Shown here piece after piece: positions 32,411-39,678 of a DNA stretch of 39,678 nucleotides. The stretch's first letter is position 1. The number at the start of each line of letters is the position of its first letter. The translations under genes and the position numbers were made by a program. Below the pieces are notes generated by a model that saw only the letters and a list, made by a program, of their open reading frames with translations, searched no databases and had not been told where the DNA came from. Source of the DNA: an uncultured Porphyromonas sp. (lineage in GTDB: Bacteria > Bacteroidota > Bacteroidia > Bacteroidales > Porphyromonadaceae); the NCBI RefSeq assembly GCF_900541275.1, contig NZ_UQJH01000014.1, forward strand, positions 1 to 39,678, read 5' to 3'.

Positions 32411-32746
32411 ATGCTTAAGTACTTTGACGAGGCGGATATATCCGTCACTATTTGCGACAAGGAGGGGAAGATCATCGAGATGAATCAGCAGTCTCGCCAG
32501 GTCAATTGCCCCGATGGACGCGACCTCATCGGCTTCAACGTCCTCGACTGTCACCCCGAGCCTGCCCGCTCACTCCTCCAGAAGATGATGACCGAGGAGC
32601 TCAAGCACGTCTACACCATCGACAAGAAGGGGAAGAAAAAGCTCATCTACCAGATCCCCTGGTACCAGGACGGCGAGTACGCTGGCTTCATCGAGCTCTC
32701 GATGATCCTGCCCGACGAGCCGATGCAGCACTACGTGCGCAAGTGA
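32411..32746 (+). CDS. Stand-alone PAS domain protein
   Basis: A 111-residue protein that is a single PAS fold without a signalling output domain. The start at 32411 (MLKYFDEADISVTICDKEGKII) follows the promoter box; a longer frame upstream would include that promoter. The mid-domain NVLDCHPEPARSLLQKM carries a Cys-His-Pro motif also found in the PAS part of DUF438 proteins, so a heme or other ligand is possible; this is inference. It is monocistronic and faces ubiE across a bidirectional terminator. Confidence 0.85.
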   Translation: MLKYFDEADISVTICDKEGKIIEMNQQSRQVNCPDGRDLIGFNVLDCHPEPARSLLQKMMTEELKHVYTIDKKGKKKLIYQIPWYQDGEYAGFIELSMILPDEPMQHYVRK

Positions 32747-32773
32747 TGCACTGACCCCACAGCCACCCTCTAC

Positions 32774-32825
32774 AGAGCGGCTCCACCGGCATCTCCTATG
32801 AGATCTCGGTGGAGCCGCTCTTTGT
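32774..32825. terminator. Bidirectional terminator between the PAS gene and ubiE
   Basis: A 15-bp perfect stem (AGAGCGGCTCCACCG against CGGTGGAGCCGCTCT) with an 18-nt loop that includes a small inner hairpin. Short T-tracts occur on the plus side. Confidence 0.75.
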
Positions 32826-32838
32826 ATATAAAAGGGGA

Positions 32839-33573
32839 TCAGCGGGCGCCTTGCTTGCGGGCGAGGTAGAGGCCGCAGACGCCGGGGAAAAAGATGCGGT
32901 AGCGACACTGCTCCAGTCCGGCCTGCTCCATGAGGGCAGTCATCCGCTCTCTCGCGGGGACGCGGGCGATGGAGTGGAGAAGGTAGTCGTATGCCTCGGG
33001 ATCCTCGGAGTAGCGCTGCGCCATCCGCCGGAGGTAGAGCCGGGTGTAGAGCCGGTAGCCGGTGTGGAGGAGTCCACTCTCCGGCTCAGTCAGCTCGAGC
33101 ACAGCGACGACGCCACCTGGGCGCAGCACGCGGGCAAACTCCCGGTACCCCTGCTCTATGGAGGCGAAGTTGCGGACGCCAAAGGCGCACGTGACCGCAT
33201 CGACAGCCTCGTCAGGCAGGTCTATGTCGAGCGCATCACCGACCCCAAATCCGATCCGATCAGCGAGACCGGCAGCCTCCACCTTGCGTACTCCGACAGC
33301 CATCATCTCCCGAGAGAGATCCATACCGGTGACCTGCGCCTCGGGGCAGGCACGCGCCAGCGCAATCGCCACGTCACCCGTGCCGGTCGCCACATCGAGG
33401 ATCTGCCTCGGGCGACTGCCGGCGACAGACTGCACCAGCACATGGCGCCAGTAGCGGTCGAGGCCAAGCGAGTTGAGCTTATTCAGCAGGTCGTACTGCG
33501 GCGCAATGTGGTCAAACATCTGCCGCACCTGGGTGGAGAAAGCGGGACTCTCGCGTCTCGGCTCACTTGCCAT
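32839..33573 (-). CDS. ubiE: Demethylmenaquinone methyltransferase UbiE/MenG
   Basis: Last step of menaquinone synthesis: methylation of demethylmenaquinone with S-adenosylmethionine. The 244-residue protein shows FDHIAPQYDLLNKLNSLGLDRYWR, LDVATGTGDVAIALA (SAM site), GMDLSREMM, and VTCAFGVRNF; the C-terminal TALMEQAGLEQCRYRIFFPGVCGLYLA is typical. Since Bacteroidota use menaquinone, MenG is the likely role. Its start overlaps the purC stop by 11 bp, an unusual but plausible coupling. Confidence 0.95.
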   Translation of the reverse strand: MASEPRRESPAFSTQVRQMFDHIAPQYDLLNKLNSLGLDRYWRHVLVQSVAGSRPRQILDVATGTGDVAIALARACPEAQVTGMDLSREMMAVGVRKVEAAGLADRIGFGVGDALDIDLPDEAVDAVTCAFGVRNFASIEQGYREFARVLRPGGVVAVLELTEPESGLLHTGYRLYTRLYLRRMAQRYSEDPEAYDYLLHSIARVPARERMTALMEQAGLEQCRYRIFFPGVCGLYLARKQGAR

Positions 33574-34516
33574 GCTGCCGGATCCAGTCGGTGACGTTGG
33601 TCTCTATACGCTTCTCGATGTCGCCACTCTCGTGACGCTCAAAGGGCTCGTCCATGATGTCATTGAAGAGCTCGATGTAGCGCTCCGAGACGCTGTCGCA
33701 GTAGGCGTCGGTCATCTCCGGCACCTGCTGACCCTTCTCTCCCTGGAAGCCGTGGTCGATGAGCCACTGGCGGACAAATTCCTTGGAGAGCTGGCGCTGA
33801 GGCTTCCCGGCCTCAAAGAGCTCCTGATAGGTGTCAGCGTAGAAGTAGCGGCTCGAGTCGGGGGTGTGGATCTCGTCGATGAGGTAGATCTTGCCGTCCT
33901 TCTTGCCAAATTCGTACTTCGTGTCGACGAGGATGAGCCCTTTCTTCTTCGCCAGCTCGCTGCCGCGCTCAAAGAGGCGGAGCGCAATGTCGGAGATGGT
34001 CTTCAGCTCCTCGGCAGTCATCAGCCCCTGCTTCACGATCTCGTCGGGGGTGATATTCATGTCGTGCCCGGAGTCGGCCTTGGTGGTGGGGGTGAGGATC
34101 GGGTGATCGAAGTACTGATTTTCCTTCATCCCCTCAGGCAGGATCACGCCGCAGAGGTTGCGCTCGCCGGCCTTGTAGGCGCGCCATGCGCTACCGGTGA
34201 GGATGGCACGGACGATCACCTCGAGCTTATACGGCTCGCAGGCGTGACCGATGGTGACCATGGGGTCGGGTGTGGCGATCTTCCAGTTGGGGACAATGTC
34301 CTCTGTGGCATCGAGATTGGCAGCAGCGATGCGATTGAGGATCTCGCCCTTGAAGGGGATCCCCTTGGGGAGGATCACGTCAAAGGCGGAGATGCGGTCG
34401 GTGGCGACCATCACGAGGAGGCCGTTGTCGAGGGTGTATACATCACGGACTTTGCCGTGGAAGACATGAGTCGTACCCGGCAGCTTGAGGTCGGTATGGG
34501 TAAGTGCTTGTGCCAT
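33563..34516 (-). CDS. purC: Phosphoribosylaminoimidazole-succinocarboxamide synthase
   Basis: SAICAR synthase of purine synthesis, joining CAIR and aspartate with ATP. The 317-residue form is the longer, yeast ADE1-like type. Motifs are HGKVRDVYTLDNGLLVMVATDRISAFD (around residues 19-45, ATP-binding), GSAWRAY, CGVILPEGM and LILVDTKYEFGKKDGKIYLIDEIHTPDSSRYF (roughly 195-225). It lies 45 bp after phoH in the same direction and runs into ubiE, so purC may belong to the trx-phoH-purC-ubiE transcript or have its own promoter. Confidence 0.96.
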   Translation of the reverse strand: MAQALTHTDLKLPGTTHVFHGKVRDVYTLDNGLLVMVATDRISAFDVILPKGIPFKGEILNRIAAANLDATEDIVPNWKIATPDPMVTIGHACEPYKLEVIVRAILTGSAWRAYKAGERNLCGVILPEGMKENQYFDHPILTPTTKADSGHDMNITPDEIVKQGLMTAEELKTISDIALRLFERGSELAKKKGLILVDTKYEFGKKDGKIYLIDEIHTPDSSRYFYADTYQELFEAGKPQRQLSKEFVRQWLIDHGFQGEKGQQVPEMTDAYCDSVSERYIELFNDIMDEPFERHESGDIEKRIETNVTDWIRQHGK

Positions 34517-34561
34517 GATTGTATGGAAACGTTATGTATTTGTGTGTAGTAAAAAGAGTCT

Positions 34562-35530
34562 CTATTCCTTCTCCTCCCTCGCGGCTCCCCGCTTGCGGTC
34601 CGCCCGCTCGTAGACGGCGACGATCTTCTTCACCAGCCCGTGACGCATGATGTCGCTTCGCTCAAAGTCTATCCAGCCGATGCCCTCTATCGAGTGGAGC
34701 AGCCGGTCAGCCTCTCGGAGACCGGAGGTGACGCCACGGGGGAGATCGACCTGCGACATATCGCCGGTGACGATCATCTTCGCCTCGCTACCGAGCCGGG
34801 TGAGGAACATCCGCATCTGGTGCGTAGTGGTATTCTGTGCCTCATCGAGGACGACGATGGCGTCATTGAGCGTGCGGCCGCGCATATAGGCGAGCGGGGC
34901 GATCTGGATCACGCCGGTATCCATATAGTCGTGCAGCCTCGTGGGCGGGACCAGCTCCATCAGCGCATCGTAGAGGGGCTGCAGGTAGGGGTCGAGCTTA
35001 TCCTTCATCTCGCCGGGGAGGAAGCCGAGTCGCTCGCCCGCCTCCACGGCAGGGCGCGAGAGGATGATCCGGCGGGCTCTCTTTTCCCTAAGAAACTTCA
35101 CCGCCATAGCGATGGCGAGGAAAGTCTTGCCGGTGCCAGCGGGACCGGTAGCGAAGACGAGGTCGTGCCGGTCGACCAGCTGCACCATCTCCTGCTGGTG
35201 GGTGCTGCGCGGGGTAATCGGCTGACCATAGGCGCCGTAGAGGATCACCCCGTCGCCGCTCTGCCGATCGGGGGACTGGCCCTTGACGATCTCGAGGACA
35301 GCGGTCTCGGGGAGGCTGTTAAATCGCGCAGCGTACTTCTCCAGCTGGTGGAGCACCTTGAGGATCTCCTCGGTCTCCTCCTCGGCGCCCATCACCTTGA
35401 TCACCGACCCGCGCGCCATGATGCGGAGCTTAGGGTAGAGATCCTTGAGGAGCGTGAGGTTGCTGCTATTGGTGCCAAAGAAGACGACCGGATCAGCCTC
35501 CTCGATGAGGTAGATGTGCTCTGTCATCAC
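34562..35530 (-). CDS. PhoH family ATPase
   Basis: A 322-residue cytosolic P-loop ATPase. An N-terminal KH-like RNA-binding part (about 5-75) precedes the ATPase domain with Walker A GPAGTGKT (129-136), Walker B VVLDEAQN, and the family RPAVEAGERLGFLPG and VTGDMSQVDLP. PhoH/YbeZ proteins act in ribosome and RNA quality control, usually together with YbeY, which is not next to it here. Its ATG overlaps the stop of the thioredoxin lipoprotein gene by 4 bp. Confidence 0.94.
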   Translation of the reverse strand: MMTEHIYLIEEADPVVFFGTNSSNLTLLKDLYPKLRIMARGSVIKVMGAEEETEEILKVLHQLEKYAARFNSLPETAVLEIVKGQSPDRQSGDGVILYGAYGQPITPRSTHQQEMVQLVDRHDLVFATGPAGTGKTFLAIAMAVKFLREKRARRIILSRPAVEAGERLGFLPGEMKDKLDPYLQPLYDALMELVPPTRLHDYMDTGVIQIAPLAYMRGRTLNDAIVVLDEAQNTTTHQMRMFLTRLGSEAKMIVTGDMSQVDLPRGVTSGLREADRLLHSIEGIGWIDFERSDIMRHGLVKKIVAVYERADRKRGAAREEKE

Positions 35531-36018
35531 TTGTAGCTCTGTATCATACGATCGGCCTCAGCCCGTAGGCGCTCATCTATCTCATCCTCAGTCCACTCGC
35601 TCATAGGCCGTACGGTGACGTAACTGCCATTGCTGTGGATAAAGAGGAGGGTGGGCACCTGCTGGATATTGAGCTTCTTGATGATCTGGCGTATATCCTT
35701 ACTGAGCCGAGAGTTGAGGTAGCTGACAGCCACCCGCCCCCGGTACTCCTCAGCAAATTGCTCCATATGGGGCATCAGCTTCTGGCAGGCGGGGCAGTCG
35801 GGTCGGTAGACCTCTATGATCGTGGGGCGTGGCTTCCTGAGCTTGATCTGCACCAGGTCGTAGTAGGTGACCAGCTGGTCAAAGTCCTGCATCGTCAGGT
35901 CGGCAGGCCGACCCTCAGTCTTCTTCTCCTCGGGGTCCTGCATCGGCTTGCAGCCGGAGAGCAGGAGGGCAAGGAGGATGCCGCCCAGAAGGGCTATATA
36001 GAGGCTTATCTTTTTCAT
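35527..36018 (-). CDS. Thioredoxin-fold lipoprotein
   Basis: A 163-residue envelope protein. The signal peptide ends in LLSGC (lipidated Cys23). The thioredoxin fold (about 42-160) has the active-site pair CPAC (Cys75 and Cys78) in YRPDCPACQKLMP and the cis-proline in QQVPTLLF. It is a periplasm-facing disulfide reductase or oxidase tethered to a membrane; the partner is unknown. It is the first gene of the operon with phoH, an unexpected pairing of an envelope redox protein with a cytosolic ATPase. Confidence 0.9.
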   Translation of the reverse strand: MKKISLYIALLGGILLALLLSGCKPMQDPEEKKTEGRPADLTMQDFDQLVTYYDLVQIKLRKPRPTIIEVYRPDCPACQKLMPHMEQFAEEYRGRVAVSYLNSRLSKDIRQIIKKLNIQQVPTLLFIHSNGSYVTVRPMSEWTEDEIDERLRAEADRMIQSYK

Positions 36019-36044
36019 TATAGTGAGTTGTCTCTTGTGTGGGA

Positions 36045-36052
36045 CAAAGATA
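36045..36052 (-). promoter_or_regulatory. -7 element of the thioredoxin-phoH operon
   Basis: TATCTTTG on the minus strand, 26 bp before the ATG. Confidence 0.55.
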
Positions 36053-36106
36053 ACAAGAAATAGGTAAGGGGGGACTATTTTGCCCCACCCTCCCTCTGGC
36101 AGAAAT

Positions 36107-36188
36107 CTAATACCGATATTAGGCGCGACTAATACCGATATTAGAGTTCACTAATATCGGTATTAGAGTTTTCTTTTACCGGTAAAAG
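36107..36188. repeat. 22-bp-phased near-palindrome array, copy 3
   Basis: Four units start at 36107, 36129, 36151 and 36173. The first three are as in copy 1 and the fourth is the perfect palindrome CTTTTACCGGTAAAAG. About 80 bases are identical to 5394-5473. It lies at the border between the core genes and the AT-rich accessory island. Confidence 0.9.
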
Positions 36189-36523
36189 AATTTCCCCAGA
36201 GGGGAGGGGGAACTATTAGGGGGAAGGGCATTAGGGAGAGAATTGCGGGTAAGTAGATGGAAATGGGAGGGATTTGCACGATATCTCTGTGATTTGCGCT
36301 GCGAGGTAAAGTGCAGAAAGCGTGGATTTGTGCAGAAGTGCCGTTACCAAATCGTTAGCCCATTCTCCGAATGGTAACGAAGAGGTAGGAGCAGGTAACT
36401 GACGGAAGTGTATTCGGTAAGTGAACTCTCTGTATTTCTGGGGCTGTTGCTCTGATATACAACGCTTTGCGTAGCTGAGAACGCTTCGGTAACGGGTAAC
36501 TTTGCCCATAAAAACAGAAGCGT
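36189..36523. other. Gene-free island border
   Basis: No gene seen. Composition changes here from GC-rich to AT-richer. TAACTTTG at 36497-36504 is a -7-like box 20 bp before the integrase remnant and is likely its old promoter. Short repeated words (GGTAAC/CGGTAA) occur, but I cannot identify an attachment site. Confidence 0.4.
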
Positions 36524-36895
36524 ATGCAAACAGACAAAATGAAGGTGTGCTCTACCTCAAAAAGAGCGGATTGGACAGGTCGGAACTAGCTCCGATTATG
36601 GGGCGGATAACCTATGGGCGAACCATCGCTCAGTTCAGCTGTAAGCTGTCGTGCGACCCCAAGCTGTGGAATGCTCGTGAGAGCAGGCTGAACGGCAAGA
36701 GCCGTGAAGCTGTGGCAACGAATGGCAAGTTGGAACGCTTGCTACTATCGGCGCAGTCGGCTTATGCTAGAGGCTGGTGTGCCTATCGAGAGCATTGCTA
36801 AGATGATGGGGCATTCGTCTATTGCCAGCACGCAAATCTACGCCCAAATCACCGACCAAAAGATTGCAAAGAACATGGACAGGTTGATACGATAA
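36524..36895 (+). pseudogene. Decayed tyrosine integrase of a mobile element
   Basis: The remnant starts MQTDKMKV, shifts frame near 36547, then reads YLKKSGLDRSELAPIMGRIT and AQFSCKLSCDPKLWN, which is the N-terminal arm-binding domain of Bacteroidetes conjugative or mobilisable element integrases. Around 36760 the frame changes again and it jumps to the C-terminal end, LEAGVPIESIAKMMGHSS then TQIYAQITDQKIAKNM, with the last His and the nucleophile Tyr. About 250 central residues, with the catalytic Arg and HxxR, are missing. So it has at least one frameshift and one large internal deletion and cannot be active. Confidence 0.88.
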
Positions 36896-36915
36896 TAGAA
36901 AGGATAAGGCTAAAC

Positions 36916-36955
36916 AAAAAGAACTTACTCCATTTTTGTGAAATAAGTTCTTTTT
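36916..36955. terminator. Bidirectional terminator at the integrase/hydrolase junction
   Basis: A 12-bp perfect stem (AAAAAGAACTTA against TAAGTTCTTTTT) with a 16-nt loop, T-rich on both outward sides. It lies 5 bp beyond the stop of the hydrolase gene. Confidence 0.75.
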
Positions 36956-36959
36956 AGGT

Positions 36960-38645
36960 TTATTGTATGTGAATTTGATTTATCCAAACTTGAATTCTAT
37001 CTTGGCTTGTATTGAATCTCTGCAACATAAAATCCGTGTCATATTCAATCCGCTTATTAAAACACAATTTCCCATTTAGATATATCCGTACATTCTTTTC
37101 TGTATCTATCATTTCTGGAGATATGTTCACCGAGAAAGATTTTATACAAGAGGTTTCTATTCTGAAGACATTATCATTATACTTTGCTATTATCTTGCCT
37201 GATTTACGAGGGAAATCAAAAGCCATTTTATTCACATCTCTAACAACAAGACTATCCTTTTCGTTATATCCTAACCAATGATTGATTTTGAAGTTCTTTA
37301 CTATATGCCAGTCTTTTTTCACTGCTAACGTATCGAGCTTAATATTTGAAAGCCAATCAATCTCTCCGTAACATTCATCGTCAAACTCCCAAGATATTTC
37401 TTTGGGAAAAGGATTTCTTTGTCGCTCAAGAAGGTCCGCAAATATAATTTCATAGGCAGACTCTGATTCATCGAATTGAGGAAATTGGTGTGGAAACCCA
37501 TTGTAGCGATATTCTTTGTAATCGGCATTGATACTATTCATCAGTTGAGTGAAATCGTCATTTGCATTAGGTGGATAGTAGTAATCCTCATCTGTTGAGA
37601 TATTGATAAATGAACGATTTTTAATATTCTCTACAAAAGTTCCTCCTGTAAAGACTTTAGGATAAGTATTGAAGCCGTAGAACCCTGCAAATAAAGTTGG
37701 CTGTTTCATTAAATACGAGAAAGAACCTGTTGCCCCATTAGAATGTCCTGAAATAAACACTTTATCATCATCTACATTGAGTGCCTTTTTGACCAGTGTA
37801 ACTATCTTAGGAATTATAAAGAAGCCGTTATCGGGAGTCATCCAATTGAAGTCTCTACTACCTTTTGGAAAGACCAATATTACATCATTCCTTTCAGCGT
37901 ACTTCGTGTAATATCTATTCCAATCATACAGCACCCAAGAAGCAAGTTGATAATCAGACAACCGATTATATCTAACTGCTCCATGTAAAAAGAATAGCAG
38001 AGGATAGCCCTTGTTAGGGTTGTATTTTGGGGGAAGATGTACAAAAAATGAAGTTTTGACCGAATCATTTATTGCAAATGAAATAGAGTAATTCTGGCTT
38101 TTCTTGGGTAAATATCCGTCTTTCTTTCTGATTTCTTCATATAGAGTTTTCCCATCTTTCCCTTTTTGTGGCGGAACATTATTGGAAGCATAAAATTCCT
38201 CTTCATTTACGCTCAGTTCTTTATAAAATGTTTGTTTGGCTTCCAGGGCTTTTTGTCTCAAATCATTCCACCTTACATCTGAGAGCAAATTCTTATACTC
38301 ATTTTCAGACGCATCTCCAAGGATATAACTCCAGTTCGGTTCCAAAGGAAGAGTAGGCTTTAGCTCAAATAAAAGAGTTAGATACTTGAAAGCCTTGTCA
38401 TACTCTTTTAGGTCGGATGAAAGAACTGAAGCCTTGTACAATCCAACTTCATCTATACTGTCAGGAAAAAGAAAAAAGGCATGCTCGTACATATCAAGAG
38501 ATTTTTTGTAGCCTACGGCATCTTTCGCCTGCCACATAGCTTCCAAAGCCTCTTCCGTTAGTTTGGAATAATTCTCTTGCCCATGTAAAGGAATACATAC
38601 AAACACATAAAAAAGGATGATATACTTTAGTTTTCGTTGTTTCAT
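36960..38645 (-). CDS. Secreted TPR/alpha-beta hydrolase protein (esterase-like)
   Basis: A 561-residue protein with an N-terminal signal peptide (cleavage after about LHGQ, residue 23). Residues 25-145 are helical with a TPR-like look. Residues 185-410 are an alpha/beta hydrolase of the feruloyl-esterase/depolymerase type: oxyanion HGAVRYN (221), nucleophile Ser302 in SGHSNGATGS, likely acid Asp352 in STDEDYY and His386 in FPHQFP. The last 150 residues look like a beta domain of unknown fold. The gene is much more AT-rich than its neighbours and has a strong AAAGGAGG ribosome-binding site, rare in this phylum, so it is probably acquired. Substrate unknown. It lies between a dead integrase and an IS30 element. 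Confidence 0.8.
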   Translation of the reverse strand: MKQRKLKYIILFYVFVCIPLHGQENYSKLTEEALEAMWQAKDAVGYKKSLDMYEHAFFLFPDSIDEVGLYKASVLSSDLKEYDKAFKYLTLLFELKPTLPLEPNWSYILGDASENEYKNLLSDVRWNDLRQKALEAKQTFYKELSVNEEEFYASNNVPPQKGKDGKTLYEEIRKKDGYLPKKSQNYSISFAINDSVKTSFFVHLPPKYNPNKGYPLLFFLHGAVRYNRLSDYQLASWVLYDWNRYYTKYAERNDVILVFPKGSRDFNWMTPDNGFFIIPKIVTLVKKALNVDDDKVFISGHSNGATGSFSYLMKQPTLFAGFYGFNTYPKVFTGGTFVENIKNRSFINISTDEDYYYPPNANDDFTQLMNSINADYKEYRYNGFPHQFPQFDESESAYEIIFADLLERQRNPFPKEISWEFDDECYGEIDWLSNIKLDTLAVKKDWHIVKNFKINHWLGYNEKDSLVVRDVNKMAFDFPRKSGKIIAKYNDNVFRIETSCIKSFSVNISPEMIDTEKNVRIYLNGKLCFNKRIEYDTDFMLQRFNTSQDRIQVWINQIHIQ

Positions 38646-38727
38646 ATTGAGTCTTCTTCCTCCTTTGTTTTCTCTTCCGAAGTCGGAGGATTTCGCTTGC
38701 GGAAGATGTTGCTTTGTCCTGATAACG

Positions 38728-38735
38728 CAAATGTA
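38728..38735 (-). promoter_or_regulatory. -7 element of the hydrolase gene
   Basis: TACATTTG on the minus strand, 82 bp before the ATG. The IS30 end lies only about 40 bp further upstream, so the insertion lies just outside or at the edge of this promoter and could alter its expression. Confidence 0.5.
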
Positions 38736-38774
38736 CTCGATTTATTTCGAAAGAGATACCGAGCGATTGCGAGA

Positions 38775-39678
38775 CGTAGATTCAAGGACGAAGTGCAACA
38801 GGGAGGAAGAATGGGGCGAAAAGTTTGAAAGGGGAAATGTACTCATGTTTCTTCCTGGGTCTGTTGTTGAGTAAAGTCTGGATTTCAAATAGTCGATCGT
38901 CGTCGAAGTCAGAGAGATCAGATTTTTTAGGGATGTATTGTCTGATGAGTTTGTTGGTATTCTCGATGGCCCCCTTTTGGCAAGAAGCGTAGGGGTCGGC
39001 AAAGAAGACCGGAATACCGAGCACACGAGTAATTGTGTCGTGATCTCTAAATTCAAACCCGTTGTCGGTAGTAATAGTCTTGAGTTTATCCTTATAGGGG
39101 AGCAACAGCAAGATAGCTGCTTTAGCAGCTGCCGCTGGATTAAAACCCCCATCAATTTTCTTGATGAAACACAAGTTGGTAGATTTCTCGACAAGGGTAA
39201 GGATGGCAGACTTCTGTCCTTTGGCAACAATGGTATCCATCTCAATGTCCCCAAATCTCTTCCCATCGACCTCCGTAGGTCTCTGATGGATAGAGACTCT
39301 GTTAGGGATATGAGCGGCAGAGGATTTCTTGTAAAGACCTCTACTCCGATGTTTGAGCTTATGACGACAGTTAAGGTAAAGGGAGCCGCCTCTAGCTTTA
39401 TTCTTCCTAATCCATTGGTAGATAGTTTCGTGAGAGATGCTGATCCCTTCCTTCCGAAGAGTACCGGATATCTGCTCTGGAGACCATTGGTACTTGGTTA
39501 GTAAGGTAAGCACCTTATAGCGATACCTCTTTTTTGTCCGCCTGTTTCGAGCTGATCGAGCCCTATTTCCCCGAGCCATCTCATTGGCTAGGGCAGGGAT
39601 GAATACTCCTGTTTTCGAGGAGCTTCTCTTTATCTCTCGGCTGACGGTAGAAGGACTAACTCCGATCAGACGTGCAAT
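38775..39678 (-). mobile_element. IS30-family insertion sequence, truncated by window edge
   Basis: The left end is placed at about 38775, where GTAGATTCAAGG and GTGCAAC match the terminal inverted repeat of classic IS30 (GTAGATTCAA...CGCAAC). The transposase stop lies inside this end, as usual for the family. The other end is beyond the window, so the target duplication and completeness cannot be judged. Confidence 0.8.
38782..39678 (-). CDS. IS30-family transposase, 5' end outside the window
   Basis: DDE transposase. The open frame continues past the first internal Met to the window edge, adding IARLIGVSPSTVSREIKRS, the N-terminal helix-turn-helix of IS30 transposases, so the gene is partial and starts further right. 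The catalytic triad is visible: Asp in GDIEMDTIV, Asp in TTDNGFEF and Glu in KGAIENTNK. The LNNRPRKKHEYISPFKLF segment near the end is typical. There are no stops in the visible part, so the element may be active. Confidence 0.93.
   Translation of the reverse strand: MARLIGVSPSTVSREIKRSSSKTGVFIPALANEMARGNRARSARNRRTKKRYRYKVLTLLTKYQWSPEQISGTLRKEGISISHETIYQWIRKNKARGGSLYLNCRHKLKHRSRGLYKKSSAAHIPNRVSIHQRPTEVDGKRFGDIEMDTIVAKGQKSAILTLVEKSTNLCFIKKIDGGFNPAAAAKAAILLLLPYKDKLKTITTDNGFEFRDHDTITRVLGIPVFFADPYASCQKGAIENTNKLIRQYIPKKSDLSDFDDDRLFEIQTLLNNRPRKKHEYISPFKLFAPFFLPVALRP

Noticed and set aside
33473..34549. A 358-codon plus-strand frame opposite purC
   Set aside because: Longer than purC itself but entirely antisense to it and to the start of ubiE; composition is that of a complementary frame, and purC is certain.
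34640..35536. A 298-codon plus-strand frame opposite phoH
   Set aside because: Antisense shadow of a gene with an intact Walker A and B.
38742..39266. A 174-codon minus-strand frame within the IS30 element
   Set aside because: Overlaps the transposase in another frame, has no IS-related motif, and IS30 elements do not need a second frame there.

Overview
The window looks like a chromosomal segment of a GC-rich member of the Bacteroidota, most likely Bacteroidales close to Porphyromonas. This rests on repeated promoter elements of the Bacteroidetes type (TAnnTTTG at -7, TTTG or TTGG about 19 bp upstream), on families typical of the phylum (DUF4301, DUF349, DUF4286, DUF1599, BT_3928-like DoxX, BtuG-like propellers, long-tailed S16) and on the xerC-hpf order. 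The species is not determined.

Layout. 1-1274: repeats, one small membrane protein, and a 23-bp tandem array. 1275-4711: M24B aminopeptidase P and a DUF4301 protein on the minus strand. 4712-6573: 1.9 kb with no convincing gene, filled with tandem arrays, a 22-bp-phased palindrome array, REP-like hairpins and long dispersed duplications. 6574-8500: xerC, hpf and convergent rpsP. 8634-10934: a minus-strand operon of a double-HTH S24 regulator, a HAD phosphatase and a YigZ/IMPACT protein. 10991-17569: promoter, cobalamin riboswitch, and a four-gene surface corrinoid-capture operon (BtuG-like lipoprotein, BtuB receptor, a BtuH-position lipoprotein, a second BtuG-like lipoprotein) closed by a terminator. 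17687-17882: two tandem tRNA-Arg(ACG). 18073-20262: DUF349 protein. 20532-20862: a five-repeat CRISPR array without cas genes, probably transcribed leftward. 21113-27649: minus-strand genes for envelope proteins, tpiA, a DoxX-like protein, a duplicated DUF1599 protein, pepE and a MATE exporter. 27762-36018: dacB, an AI-2E exporter operon ending in rsmH, queF, a PAS protein, ubiE/menG, purC, PhoH and a thioredoxin lipoprotein. 36189-39678: an accessory island with a decayed tyrosine integrase, an AT-rich secreted TPR/hydrolase gene, and an IS30-family insertion sequence that runs off the right edge.

The clearest functional system is the riboswitch-controlled cobalamin uptake operon, which carries two different BtuG-like propellers around one BtuB. 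The least explained features are the non-coding ones: three intergenic arrays of a 16-bp near-palindrome repeated at exactly 22-bp intervals, two unrelated 23-bp tandem arrays, and a cluster of REP-like hairpin repeats.
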